Assembly: GCA_963682175.1 (NCBI GenBank)
Contig: OY821771.1
Span: forward strand, 30,462,201 to 30,526,200
Direction of reading: 5' to 3'
DNA length: 64,000 nt
Origin: Triglochin maritima
Lineage: Eukaryota > Streptophyta > Magnoliopsida > Alismatales > Juncaginaceae
The position numbers and the translations under genes are program-made. Positions 34,728 through 46,000 of the stretch are shown here, piece by piece. The notes beneath the pieces are model-generated. The model did no database searches, was not told where the DNA came from, and saw only the letters and a list, made by a program, of their open reading frames with translations. Numbering within the stretch: the first letter of the stretch is position 1; the number at the start of each line of letters is the position of its first letter.

Positions 34728-35589
34728 GTTTGAGTATGCTAAGTAAATATATATATGCAAAATAGTCGCTGATTCAATAAGGAAGCAAAGTGTACTTGAT
34801 TGATTACATCATTATATTTTTCCTATTGCAAATAGGTGTTTTTGCTTGCAAATTTTTAACGAAGTTCTAAGTTCTTGTTGCAAATTTCTTCTTTTTTTAA
34901 TAAGTTAACAAACCTTACTATGGGTCTCCTCTCCTCTGCAAATATATCTCTCAACTCCCTCTCCACATTCGATGTCCGGTGATGAGATACAATAATAGTA
35001 TATCTGACTTTAACTACATGGATTACTGTGGGGATCGGGGAGGTGCCGTAAAGTTTTTGCCTTCACATAATTTATGATCAAGAGTCAGGACCATGACTTT
35101 TAGGTTCTAACAACATTTATTTAGTTGTTCTTATAAATTATGAACTCCTTACCCTGAAATCAAGACCCCATCCCACCAGAAACCAACCTTCAATAGGTAA
35201 CAATCCCAAATCACAGTCTCGTTGCATTTTCGCAGCCAAGACCATAAACAAGTAGATATAACAAAACAAAGTATTCGAAGTTAGAACATATCTTGCGAAT
35301 TTGTATATATAAATAAAACTACGAAAATACACAGTCATGTAGTAGATAGAGCTACATGTGTTTACGTATTTGTTTTTTTTAAACAATGTTTATTTTGTAG
35401 TTTAAGAAAACAGTGTTTTTATAATAAAAAATTGCAAGTTAGTTATTAGAGGAAAAATCCATTACCGTTAAAAATCAATGTTTGCTAATTATTTTATCGG
35501 ATTAAATGGTTGATAACCTTTTTACTTTTATTTTTAACGAATTTAGTACAATTTGATTTTTATAATAGATCAATTTTATAGTTAGAAAT
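34728..35589. other. AT-rich intergenic, no recognised feature
   Basis: No gene or repeat border was recognised between the tandem repeat and the SIRE-like LTR. Confidence 0.35.
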
Positions 35590-37121
35590 TGTAGGCTCAT
35601 GTGTGGGTCTATGAGTCCACAATTAAGGCTAATCCTAATTCTCTACTTGATTAAGCAATCAAATGCGCAGCGGAATAAACAAACAAGTAGAGAAAGAATA
35701 ATAGAATGCAAACCACAAGAAGTCGGGGGATTTTTATAGAGGTTCGGCATCCCACCTGGGTCCTAGTCCTCTCTTGCAAGCTCTGCTCGACTCCACGAGC
35801 TCCGCCTACGACTTCACTATCCGCTCCATGTTCCGGGCCGGGAGACAAAGCCTTACAACCGTCAAACTCGCGAACAACCATCGCCGAGCTTGGAATCCTC
35901 TTCTCACAATCCGAGAAGGATCACTTCGGGCTCTCACCGAAGTCTATACTTGTGTCTTGGGCTTTCACCAAGATCCTTGCTCTCTTGACAACAAATGTAA
36001 CTGAGTGGGATTCTATCTCTAATTGAGCACAACAATTGCTAGATGTTTGAGTGATGAATGATGTGGAAATTAGGCTTTGGGTAGCTAATTTGGAGCTTGG
36101 CTTTGGGTAGCTAATTTGGAGCTTGGAGGATTGGAGTTTTCTCTCTAATGAATTGTGACAATTGGAGTTGGAGAGTTGTGTTAACAACAGGTCTTGATCC
36201 TCTATTTATAATCTCCTAAGGTATTCTAGCCGTTGGGGATAGATTTGGTTGGGTTTTGTGTAAGATACACAAAGCAGAAAATCGGGTTGCAAATCTGTCC
36301 AGAACCGGTCGACCGAAACTAATAAACCGGTCGACCGTTAACTTGATTTCAAAGAGAACGGTCGAACAAATAAATAATCGGTCGGACAAACGGGCTAGAA
36401 CTTAACTCCACTTAAGTGAATCGGTCGAACCAAAGAATGGGGCGGTCGACCGATAAGGGGATTCAGTTGAGACAAATGTGCAACGGTCGAACGAAGAATG
36501 TGTCGACCGATAGCAGGGACAAAATAAGCGTTTAACCGGTCGACCGAAACAAGGTCGTCGTTCGACCGGTTACCGAATGTATTCTGGGGTTAAGTTTGTT
36601 TTATACGAATACGACCGTTATAGGAATACGACAAAGAAAACGACCATATTAAAATCCGGGATCGGTCGACCGGTAGAGTTCGGTAAAATCACTGTGGAGA
36701 GTCTGTTATAACCGGTCGAACTGAGAACTGGTTCGGTCGACCGGTTCACACAGGAATTTTGGGTTTAGGTTTTAAGTGATTTCCGACTAAGGTTTGGGTG
36801 ATCTAATGAAGTCCAAATAAGGTGAAATTTTGTGTGTGACTTCTCTAAGGAACCTAGTGTGTATGTGATATGTTGTTAGCTCTTGTATGCTCAATTTACA
36901 TATGTTCCTAAGACTCATAATAAAATCAAGATTACAAGTCTTCATATAGCTTTATTACAAATCTTGACTTGATTTCCTTCCTTCCATGAGTCTTGATCAC
37001 CTGTAGAGGTTAGCACATGCAATATATATGCAATGCAATATGTGTGCTACTCTACATTACTTATGATTAAGATTAGGTTGATTAAATCATCAAAACAAGG
37101 ATTAAGGCCAAAAAGCCAACA
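35590..37121 (-). mobile_element. SIRE-like copia LTR (left copy)
   Basis: This LTR begins (plus strand) TGTAGGCTCATG and ends GGCCAAAAAGCCAACA, with TG...CA ends. It parallels the right LTR at 40614 through GCAGCGGAAT, GCAAACCACA, GGGTTTTTATAGAGGTTCGGC, GGGCCGGGAGA and TTCGGGCTCTCACC. From 36290 to 36750 it carries six exact CGGTCGACCG palindromes plus degenerate ones. A polypurine tract on the minus strand (AAAAAGGGGAAGAT, at about 37122-37135) borders it, so it is a 3' LTR for a minus-strand element. Confidence 0.75.
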
Positions 37122-38251
37122 ATCTTCCCCTTTTTGATGATGACAACCTATATCTTAATACTTGAAAATTTTAAGTGTAAACTATGCATATAAATGCTCC
37201 CCCTATGGATGTGCATAGTTTTTGTTCAATTTTAACCAATTTTCAAGTAGCTCCCCTTTAATTATCTCTCCCCCTTTGACATCCATCAAAAACAAAAATA
37301 ATTATGACTTTAAGCATAGAATTTGGATGTCTTGTAATGAAGTTGCTCCCCTTAAATTTCGCACTTCATTACACTAAAAAAAGATATAACATTTAATAGA
37401 AGTCACACACGAGATTTCACATAATTTGGACTTCAATAGATCACCCAAACTTAGACCGGAAAACACTAAACCTGAACCCTAACAGTCTGCCCACATTCCG
37501 TCGACCGCAACAAGCCGTTCGGTCGACCGATTTGTACCATGCACTTTGGGGTTGACAAACAATGATCTATTCAGTCGACCGAAACAAGGTCTGGCGGTCG
37601 ACCGATTTTCAACAGAAGGTTTGGGTTTGTCAAAAGACGTATATTCAGTCGACTGATCAAGCTCCTCTGTCGACCGATACATGAAATGTATTTGGGGTAT
37701 TTTTGGTTTAATACGAATATGACTGTTGGGTATATACGACAAAACTAACGGTCGGAAAAATAAGTTCACACGGTCGACCGAAAGTGGATACACGGTCGAC
37801 CGAAACTGGGCAGTGAAAATACAAACATGAAACTTGATCACTCAAGCGACCGAACGGCTTGTTACGGTCGACGGAATGTGGGCAGACTGTTAGGGTTCAG
37901 GTTTAGTGTTTTCCGGTCTAAGTTTGGGTGATCTATTGAAGTCCAAATTATGTGAAATCTCGTGTGTGACTTCTATAAGGAACCTAGTGTGTGTTTAAGT
38001 TGATTTTAGCTCAAGTATGCTCAATTTACACATGTTCCTAAGACTCCAAGAAAATACAAAATACATGTCTTCAAAAGAGCTTGATTACATGTCTTGACTT
38101 GATTTTCCTTTCTTCCGTGAGTCTTGATCACCTGTAGAGGTTAGCACAAGGCAATATATATGCAATGCAATATGTGTGCTACTCTACATGATTATAATTA
38201 AAATTTGGTTGATTAAATCATCAAAATATAGATTAAGGCCAAGAAGCCAAC
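37122..38251 (-). mobile_element. Rearranged SIRE-like piece with inverted LTR duplication
   Basis: After a 3' internal fragment (37122-37385) comes an inverted LTR piece (37386-37530), then LTR sequence in the original direction to 38251, ending in GCCAACA. The segments 37400-37530 and 37835-37985 are inverted copies; the shared core has CCGGAAAACACTAAACCTGAA and CAAGCCGTTCGGTCG with their complements. The LTR part from 37530 is closer to the right LTR than to the left one (for example CACTTTGGGGTTGACAAACA). I infer that two related elements have recombined here. Confidence 0.65.
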
Positions 38252-40613
38252 AATCTACCCATTTTTGATGATCACAACCTATATCTTAACTATATCTTAA
38301 TACATGGAATTTGTATATGTAAACTATGCATATTAATGCTCCCCCTATGGATGTGCATAGTTTTTGTTCAATTTTATTCCAAATTCCAAGTTACCCCCTT
38401 AATTATCTCTCCCCTTTGACATCCATAAAAAAATTGATATTAATAAAAACAAAGATTATACAATTGAAGGTCAATGTGGATGTCTTGTAATGAAGTTGCT
38501 CCCCCCAATTTTGCACTTCATTACTCTAAGAAAATGATATTCATTAAGCTCCCCCTATCGATATGAATATGATTTTTGCAATTAAGTTCAATTTTATTGC
38601 TCCCCTTTTAACATCAAGTAAATATTTCAATTATAGCATGTGATGTTTTCATTTCCCATTTTTGACATCCAATTAGAAAATTTAACTCTAATACATTGGA
38701 TGTGATTCAACATTTAAGATTTGCAATGAATGAATATATGATATGTCAATTAAGCATGTAGTAGTCTAGACTAGAACCAATTTAATCAAAAAATTTAGAG
38801 GATAAGAAGTTATACCAACTTGAAGCTTGAATTGGTTCCAATCTCATTTGGTGATGCAACCGGATTTGAATTTGACTCTTAAGCTCACCCGGTCACCACC
38901 GATTGCTTCCTCAAGCACCTACAAGTGTAGATTTCGGTACCCAAACAACTTTGAGTCTTTGAACGTTAGCTTTGGGAACCCAAACCATTTTGATTTTAGG
39001 AGCCCACACACTTGAGGAACTATGGTTTACAACTAAGTGCTTTCCATTTAATGTAGTGTGAGATACATGATTTTTCAATTTAGCATTGTATCCTAAACTA
39101 TGTTTTTGTAAAGATTGTCTTTGACTTCCTAATAGCATGTTAAGCATCTTAGTTCCATTGGTGAACTTATCTTTTCTTAATTGCATATTACAAGCATGAA
39201 GATCTAATTGTTCACAATCTATAGGTGTTGCTTTTAATTTATCAATAGTTGATGCATTGTTTTTTAGTTGAGCAACCACCTCATTCTTCTCATTCATGCA
39301 TCTTTCAATTTGGCTTTGGAGATCTTTAATTTGCTTTCTAGCATTTTTGTTCTTTTCACAAAATGATCTCATATTGTTTAACTAAATCATGGAATACATT
39401 TTGAAGCTCATCATGTGTATAATTTTCATTATTTGCACTAGAGTTTGAGCTATCACTATAATAAGACTTAGTTGAGCATGAATGTGATCTTCTAGAGTAA
39501 GAGTTAGAAGATACCTCACTTCCTTCATCTTGAATTGCCATGTAGCACATATGTGCATATTCCTTTGTTGATGAAGGTGCGGTTGATTTGGATGATGATG
39601 AAGACGATGAATCGTCCTAAGTAGTCTTGTGAGCTTTCAACCTCTTCTCTTTTCTCTTACCCTTCTCCTTTTCTCTCCTTCTCTCCCTCCTCTCATTTTT
39701 CTTCTCCTTCTCTTTTCTCTCATTTCCACTCTCTTCATTCTCCTTCTTTTCTCTCTTTTCACTTCTTCTCTCCCTCCTCTCATTTTTCTCTTCTTTATCC
39801 TTCTTGAGGTATTTGAAGAAGTCTTTTGCTAGGACTTCAATGTCCTCATCTTCTACACTCCTCCTTGGTTGGTCAATATTTGCATGTAATCCCAAGGTGA
39901 ATTTGTTCTTGGAGGCTTACTTCTCCTTCCGATGGTTAATTTGGAGCTCATAAGTCATGAGATTTCCAACGAGTTCCTCCATCTTTAATTTTGAAAGATT
40001 ATGCGCCTCTTCAATTGCGACAACTTTATCTTCCCAATCGATGCTAAGTGACCGGAGAAACTTCCTTGTCATCTCTCCCTCATTGATTTTTCTTCCAAGA
40101 ACCAAAAGAGAGTTAGTAATATCGGTGAAGCGAGTGTTCATTTCGCTTATGTTCACTCCGATTTGCATAGAAAATATTTCATATTTATGCATGAGGAGAC
40201 TAATGCGGGTTTCTTTAGTTTTGCTATCCCCCTCATGATGCATTTGCAATCTATGCCAAATTTCATATGCACTTTCATAACCCCTAATTCTATTATATTC
40301 ACCCTCATTAAGGCCACAATACAAGATATTCATGATTTTCGAATTCATTTCGATTTCTTTCATTTTGGGTCTTGTAAGTGAATCTAATTCATCTTCATTT
40401 GGGGGTGTGTATAAATTTTGAAGAAACATCCAATACTTAAGGTCATTAGAAATTAGAAAAATCTTCATCCTATTCTTCCAATAATCATAATTTGACCCAT
40501 TTAGCGAAGGAGGTTGAGTTGTGCATAATTCTTCTATGTGATTAGATGATGTAGAAACCATGCTAAAAATACGATTAAGTATACGATTTAGCGCTCAAGG
40601 CTCTAATACCAAA
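38252..40613 (-). mobile_element. Internal region of SIRE-like copia element lacking pol
   Basis: It runs from the 3' internal part next to 38251, rich in CTCCCCCTATGGATGTG-like phrases also seen at 37198, to a PBS next to the right LTR. The PBS on the minus strand (TGGTATTAGAGCC, 40599-40611) differs at one base from the complement of initiator tRNA-Met. Only gag is present: no protease, integrase, RT or RNase H motif occurs, so most of pol has been deleted. Confidence 0.75.
38911..40561 (-). pseudogene. Broken SIRE-like copia gag
   Basis: The reading frame starts MVSTSSNHIEELC at 40561 and gives a normal copia gag start: W-x-x-R-M-K near residue 30, YEIW and ISLLMHKYEIFSMQ further on. It is interrupted by an in-frame TAA at 39917-39919 and TAG at 39617-39619, then shifts frame near 39375 before the C-terminal part, which ends in the WAPK...WVPK repeats typical of SIRE gag-pol junctions. 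Where a CCHC zinc knuckle is expected (about 39640-39800) there is only a Lys/Glu/Arg-rich repeat from a GAGAAGG-type simple sequence. The gene cannot make a full protein, and no pol follows. Confidence 0.8.
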
Positions 40614-41825
40614 TGTAGGATCGTATGGGTCGGCTATGCTAATCACTTTTAATATGATTACCTACTTGTTTAAACAATCAAAAATATGCAGCGGAATTTA
40701 AAACAAACAAGCAAGTGAAGGGAGAAAAATGCAAACCACAAAGGACACGAGGGTTTTTATAGAGGTTCGGCCACCGCCTACGTCCTCTCTTGCAAGCTCT
40801 GCTCGCGTCTTCACTATGCACTCCCCGTTCCGGGCCGGGAGAGAACGCCTTTACAAGTCTTCAAGCTTGCGAACAACTCTCGCCGAGCTTGGCTCCACCT
40901 CTCACAATCCGAGAGAATTACTTCGGGCTCTCACTGAAGTCTATACTTGTTGTCTTGGGCTTTCACCAAGACCCTTGCTTCTTTGACAACAATGAGTGGG
41001 ACAACACTCTCTAATTCTTGAGCACACTTGAGTAGAAATAAGGAATTGATCACTAAGTGTGGAAATTGGAGGCTTGGAGTGTTTGGGATTCTCTCTAATG
41101 TATTGGACAAGTTTGTAGTGGGAGAGTTGTGTTAAAATGTGTTATACAACTCTTTATATAGGCATTAGAGAGAATAGAGTTGTTGGGATTGATTGGGTGA
41201 GTGTTGGTGTAAGTTACACAAAACACAAACTCGCAGGACCCAATTCTGAGTTAATTCGGTCGACCAGATCGGGATTCACGGTCTACCGTTTGGCAATTTT
41301 GAACTAAGTTCGGTCGACCGGTTAAATAACGGTTGACCGCCCAACGCTACGACTTAGGTACACTGAAGTGATCGGTCAAACTCAGGAAAGGGTTCGGTCG
41401 ACCGATTTGTACCAGGCACTTTGGGGTTGACAAACAATGATCTATTCGGTCGACCGAAACAATGTATGGCGGTCGACCGATTTTCAACAGAAGGTTGGGT
41501 TTGTCAAGAGACGTATATTCGGTCGACCGATCAAGCTCCTCGGTCGACCGATACATGAAATGTATTTGGGGTATTTTTGGTTTAATACGAATACGACCGT
41601 TGGGTATATACGACAAAACTAACGGTCAAAAAATTAAGTTCACACGGTCGACCGAAAGTGGATACACAGTCGACCGAAACCGGGCAGTGAAAACACAAAC
41701 AGGAAACTTGATCACTCGGTCGACCGAATGTGGGAAAACTGTTAGGGTTCAAGTTTAGTATTCTCCGGTCTAAGTTTGGGTGATCTATTGAAGTCCAAAT
41801 TATGTGAAATTTCGTGTGTGACTTA
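40614..41825 (-). mobile_element. SIRE-like copia 5' LTR (right copy), truncated
   Basis: It begins (plus strand) TGTAGGATCGTATGGG beside the PBS, so it is the 5' LTR of the minus-strand element. A minus-strand TATA box, CTATATAAAGAG, lies at about 41152-41162. Eight exact CGGTCGACCG palindromes occur between 41240 and 41740. At about 41825, inside GTGTGTGACTT, it breaks into gypsy LTR sequence, so roughly 300 bases of its distal end are missing compared with the left LTR. Confidence 0.75.
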
Positions 41826-43067
41826 AAAGTTGAAAAAATGACTGATTTGAGAGACTTAGGGACTAAGATGCAAAGGAGAATGACCTGAATGTAAGTCCCA
41901 AAGAACCAATGAGCAAATGAAGAAACTTCACTCCATCATGAGGAGTATTTTGGCAATTAGATTCGGACCGACACTCCTATAACTGATCCAAGTGCACCCT
42001 ATGTGAAGAATTGAAGAAAGAAAGAACATATCCGAAAATGGGTCGGATCCAGGAAAAAGTGACCGCCAATTGGCATTCCGTTTGTGTCTGAATCTGACCT
42101 GGTTTCTCCAGGAGATGGGTTATGTGTTTATATGTATTATGGGAACGTTTTATTAGTCTCACATCGGGGGATTGTCCCCGATTATCTTTTTCTATGGTTA
42201 TAAATAGAACTCCTCCTCTTCCTTTTGTATTCACCCATTGCTTAGTGACATTCTCTCTACTTGGAGTAAAAGCTTGGAGCAAAAACTCAAGGTGGAGAAG
42301 AATGTCACTTGCAATGTGAGTCATGTTAATAAATATTTTTTCTTAGTTTCTTTTAATATTTTCTTGTCTTTTAATTCTTGCATGCTTCTTTAGTTTCCTT
42401 TCATTTAGCTTTTTAATATTTCTTGTTTGCTTAGTTTAATTGTCTTTCATTAGAATGTTTCGTTTTGTTAATGTAGTTTGTAGTGTAATGATTAGAGAGT
42501 AGTTTCATCCCCCTTTGGGGGTAGAGATGATGTTCATACATGCATTAAATAATGGAAATGAATGCTTTATTTTGGAATGTGTTGATAAATGTGAATGTAT
42601 GCTTGCTTGTTTAGAGTAGAACACTTCACTTGATGAGTTTTGCTACAAATATTAGACACCTCTCATGCTTGTTTAGGTTCTGAAACAACTAACTTGTATA
42701 TGTGAATGTTAATCAACTAGGTTAGTGAATGGATTGATAGGTTTTGCCACAGCTTTTAGACACTTCCTATACATGAAAACACTACCTACATTTGTGCCTA
42801 GTGAATGCATTCTTCACCATCTTTTTGCATCTGTGCACACACTCCACCCCTTAGGGATTTTCCATTTCTGATTTCTAGCTTTCATCTTCTTTGTTTGTTT
42901 CGTTCTAGCTTAGCGTAGTTACTTTAGTGTAGTCACAACTTCTTCCCCTCTTTTCCCACTTGCCTTCGAACAAACCAGAGTCGACACACCTCCCTGTGGA
43001 TCGACCTGTATTTGCCACCGCTTCAACGCCGTCGTGCACTTGCGGTTATTAATAAAACGTTTAAACA
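41826..43067 (+). mobile_element. Gypsy (Athila/Tat-like) 5' LTR, left end lost
   Basis: It is co-linear with solo LTRs A and B from about base 150 onward. The TATA box TATAAATA is at 42199-42206, with the stem-loop at 42163-42182 and a palindrome-derived ACCGCCAATTGGCATT at 42062-42077. It ends TTTAAACA at 43067, directly followed by the PBS. The first roughly 150 bases of the LTR are missing at the copia junction. Confidence 0.75.
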
Positions 43068-43073
43068 AGTTTT

Positions 43074-43091
43074 TGGCGTTGTTGTCGGGGA
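43074..43091 (+). other. Primer-binding site, tRNA-Asp type, diverged
   Basis: TGGCGTTGTTGTCGGGGA follows the 5' LTR by six bases. The Athila-lineage PBS matching tRNA-Asp reads TGGCG-CC-GTTG-C-CGGGGA; this copy has T at three C positions, consistent with methyl-C decay or a family variant. Confidence 0.7.
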
Positions 43092-46000
43092 GGTGCTCTG
43101 TCCAGACTTTGGTTTGAACGATTCGAGTGGGTTTAATTTTTTGTTTTTAGTTTTTGTTTGTTTCAAGGATATCTTGGCATCAAAGGGAGGCAACTGGAGA
43201 AATTGGAGGAAGAAGGACACCAAAGTGACCGCCAAATAGCGGTTTGGGACCGCCAATTGGCAGCCTGGTGAGCTGACTTTGCTCCAAATTTTGTTATGGT
43301 TGTTTGTTTCGTCAATTTAGTAGTCTGGGAGTTCAAATTTGCATGTTTCAACCTGTAGTTAGCTCCCAGATTAATCAATTCCCTTCAAGACAACTTGGAC
43401 CATAAAACTCAAAGCAAAAGATTAGACTTCTTGTCATCTAGGACATGCATCATTTGTAGACCTTGCACGCATTTGTCTTTTCTTTTCTTTATATTCTTGT
43501 TGTCGATTGCTGGCGTGAGAAACGTGCACCCATTCTCTCATTCATGCATGGTTAAAGCATGCATTAGTTAGTAAGGTACATCGGGACAAGAGTGAAGTGA
43601 GTGCTTGTTTGGTGAGTTGTTTGCTAGCCTAAGATTTCAAAACATCTTTAAGGGGCATCACCTATAGTCTTCAAAGATAAGGTGGGGGATTTCATCACCC
43701 CTCCTTTAGCCCCAAAAAGCACACTCAAGTAAAGCCTTAATCTAAAAGCAAGTAGACATTGGCTCTAAGGAATTCAGACGCACTAGGAGAGTGATCGAGT
43801 TGAGACCGTCATGACCTGATGAACGTTGCCTGCCTTGTCGATAGTAGGAGGTACTGGATCTCCGGATTCGGTATCACTTGCTGGGCATTGTGGTCTTCGT
43901 TGTAGGGAGGTGAGGCGTGTCGAGACTAGTGACCTCGAAGTTAGGCGTCGTCTAGCCTAAGGACTCATAGTCATAAGTTGTTTGAGTCGTGCTTGCTAGA
44001 TTAGACTTCCATCCTCTCCCACTACCCATGCTAGTTTCTAAGGATTCTTCCATTCCTCTAAGTCATCTTCTTCTCACCTACTTCTACGTTCTAGTCTCCT
44101 CCCCTTTACACTCTCTGGTAGCGTTTTAGGGTCGAGTCGAGCACTTTTTGGCGAGTTTAGCCTCGTGGTGGTGAGAGTGGTTGACTCGAGAGTTTTTTTG
44201 TTGAGATGGATGGTTACATGGGCAACCATCCATATCATTGTTGGGACTAGGACAATTCTCCCTGGTATTCCGGACCATGCACCTTGGGGTGCCTCAGACA
44301 AACACCCCGTATGGTTGGGACAATCTAAATTGTGTGGCTGAGCAATCTTCCGATTTTGATAATATGAGAGAGACACCGACTGCTAGATCACCATCTAGTT
44401 ATGTCGGATCATATGCTGGTCAATAACTGAGACATTGCAACAAACTTTGGCCTCTTTCATGCGTGTGGTAGACGACATAAGTGCACCGGTGGCTCCAGTA
44501 GTCGTGTCGTGCGACTGTTGTGGGTTGAGTGGTCACGTTATTGGCGAATGTCATTATGTTCCCCCAGAGCCTGAGTATGAACATACTTTTTTCCCAAAAT
44601 ACTCAATATGACCATTACGCATCCGCGTACAACACGAGATCGATGGATTCGTGGGGAGACAATTCTTATTCAAATTCTTATACATCATTTTCACCCCAAT
44701 ATCCTCCTCCCGAATACCCAGAATTCTACCAACACCCTACTCCAAATCATTGGCCTCATTCTCAGCCCATCAACACCCAACCCCAAAATTTCCCAAGCTC
44801 TGACTTGGACCTCATTGTTGACCCCAAACTTGATTCCTTAAAACAAACTCTCCAAACGTTCATGGAAACCACTCAAATTTTATTGAAATCCAACTTGAAT
44901 TCCTTGCAAACTATGGAAATACAAGTGAGTCAAATGACACAACAATTCCGTGAACGTGAGGAGGGTAACCTTTCTTGTCAACATGAGGATTTCTCTTCTA
45001 ATGTCAAATCACCACCACAGCCACAAATTCAAAGCACAATCTTTCAAAGTCAAACTCCTAGTCAGTCTGAGGGACTTGGGGTTTCAATTCCCGATCACTT
45101 GGTGGAGGATTCGATTCAAATTGAGAATAACATGGACCAACTTCATTATGAGTCGGCACAGGATTGTGCCTTATCTTTTTGTCACGTGGCCCTTGAGCCA
45201 CACAATCTTCATGTTGTGCCTCTTAAGGACTCACCTCTGGTGGAGCAAGAGCTCCCTAGTACCCTAAATTTCAAACAACCTAATGAGAGTTTGTCTCTCA
45301 CTATTGTTCATGATCATCTTGGAAATGATGGAACATCAAACAACTACATTGTTAATGAGGGTATTAGGAGTTCCTTGGAGGATACCTTGGGTAAGAGACC
45401 CGCTTTCTGTTCGTTGGGTGAATCGGACATGCCTAACGTGGTTCTTGACCTCGTTCCGACCCACCAGCCTGTTGGTTGGAGAGTTTGGATTGGCGATCAT
45501 AGCTTCAGTGCCGCAACAGGAGAAACTCTTATTCTGTTACCCCTTATTTCCCAAACTCTAGAAAGGTTCAAACTTTTTCAGTTTGATCCTTTGAATGAGA
45601 CGCATTTGCGTCTAATTCATGAACCTCTCCGTTCATCGTGTGCTCTTGGTGAGGGAGGCCCAAACATGAGTATTCTGGTCCCGCGTGGTGTCATGTTCCC
45701 ATTCCAAGTGCATTGAGCCACTTTTGAGGTTCCCATTTGATGTCATTTAACAAATGAAGATTAGAACTTATTTTTGTACATAGTTATATTCAAAACAAAA
45801 GAAAAAAAAGAAAAAAGTACAATAAAAGACTCCTTCAGTGAACATCGATTGTTGTGGGCTCCAACCCTTGAGTATTTGGGCACATTTCTTTCACGTATTT
45901 GTATCCCTTCTTTAGCATCTCACATGTTTTGAGGGAATTCGGGTTTGTGTCCATCACTATAACCATGAACTTCCTGTTGCGCTTCATATTGGTGAGATCT

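Noticed and set aside
44074..44376. Minus-strand 100-codon ORF in the gypsy internal region
   Set aside because: Opposite the gag-like lead; the inverted relative at 10011-12126 does not keep it open.
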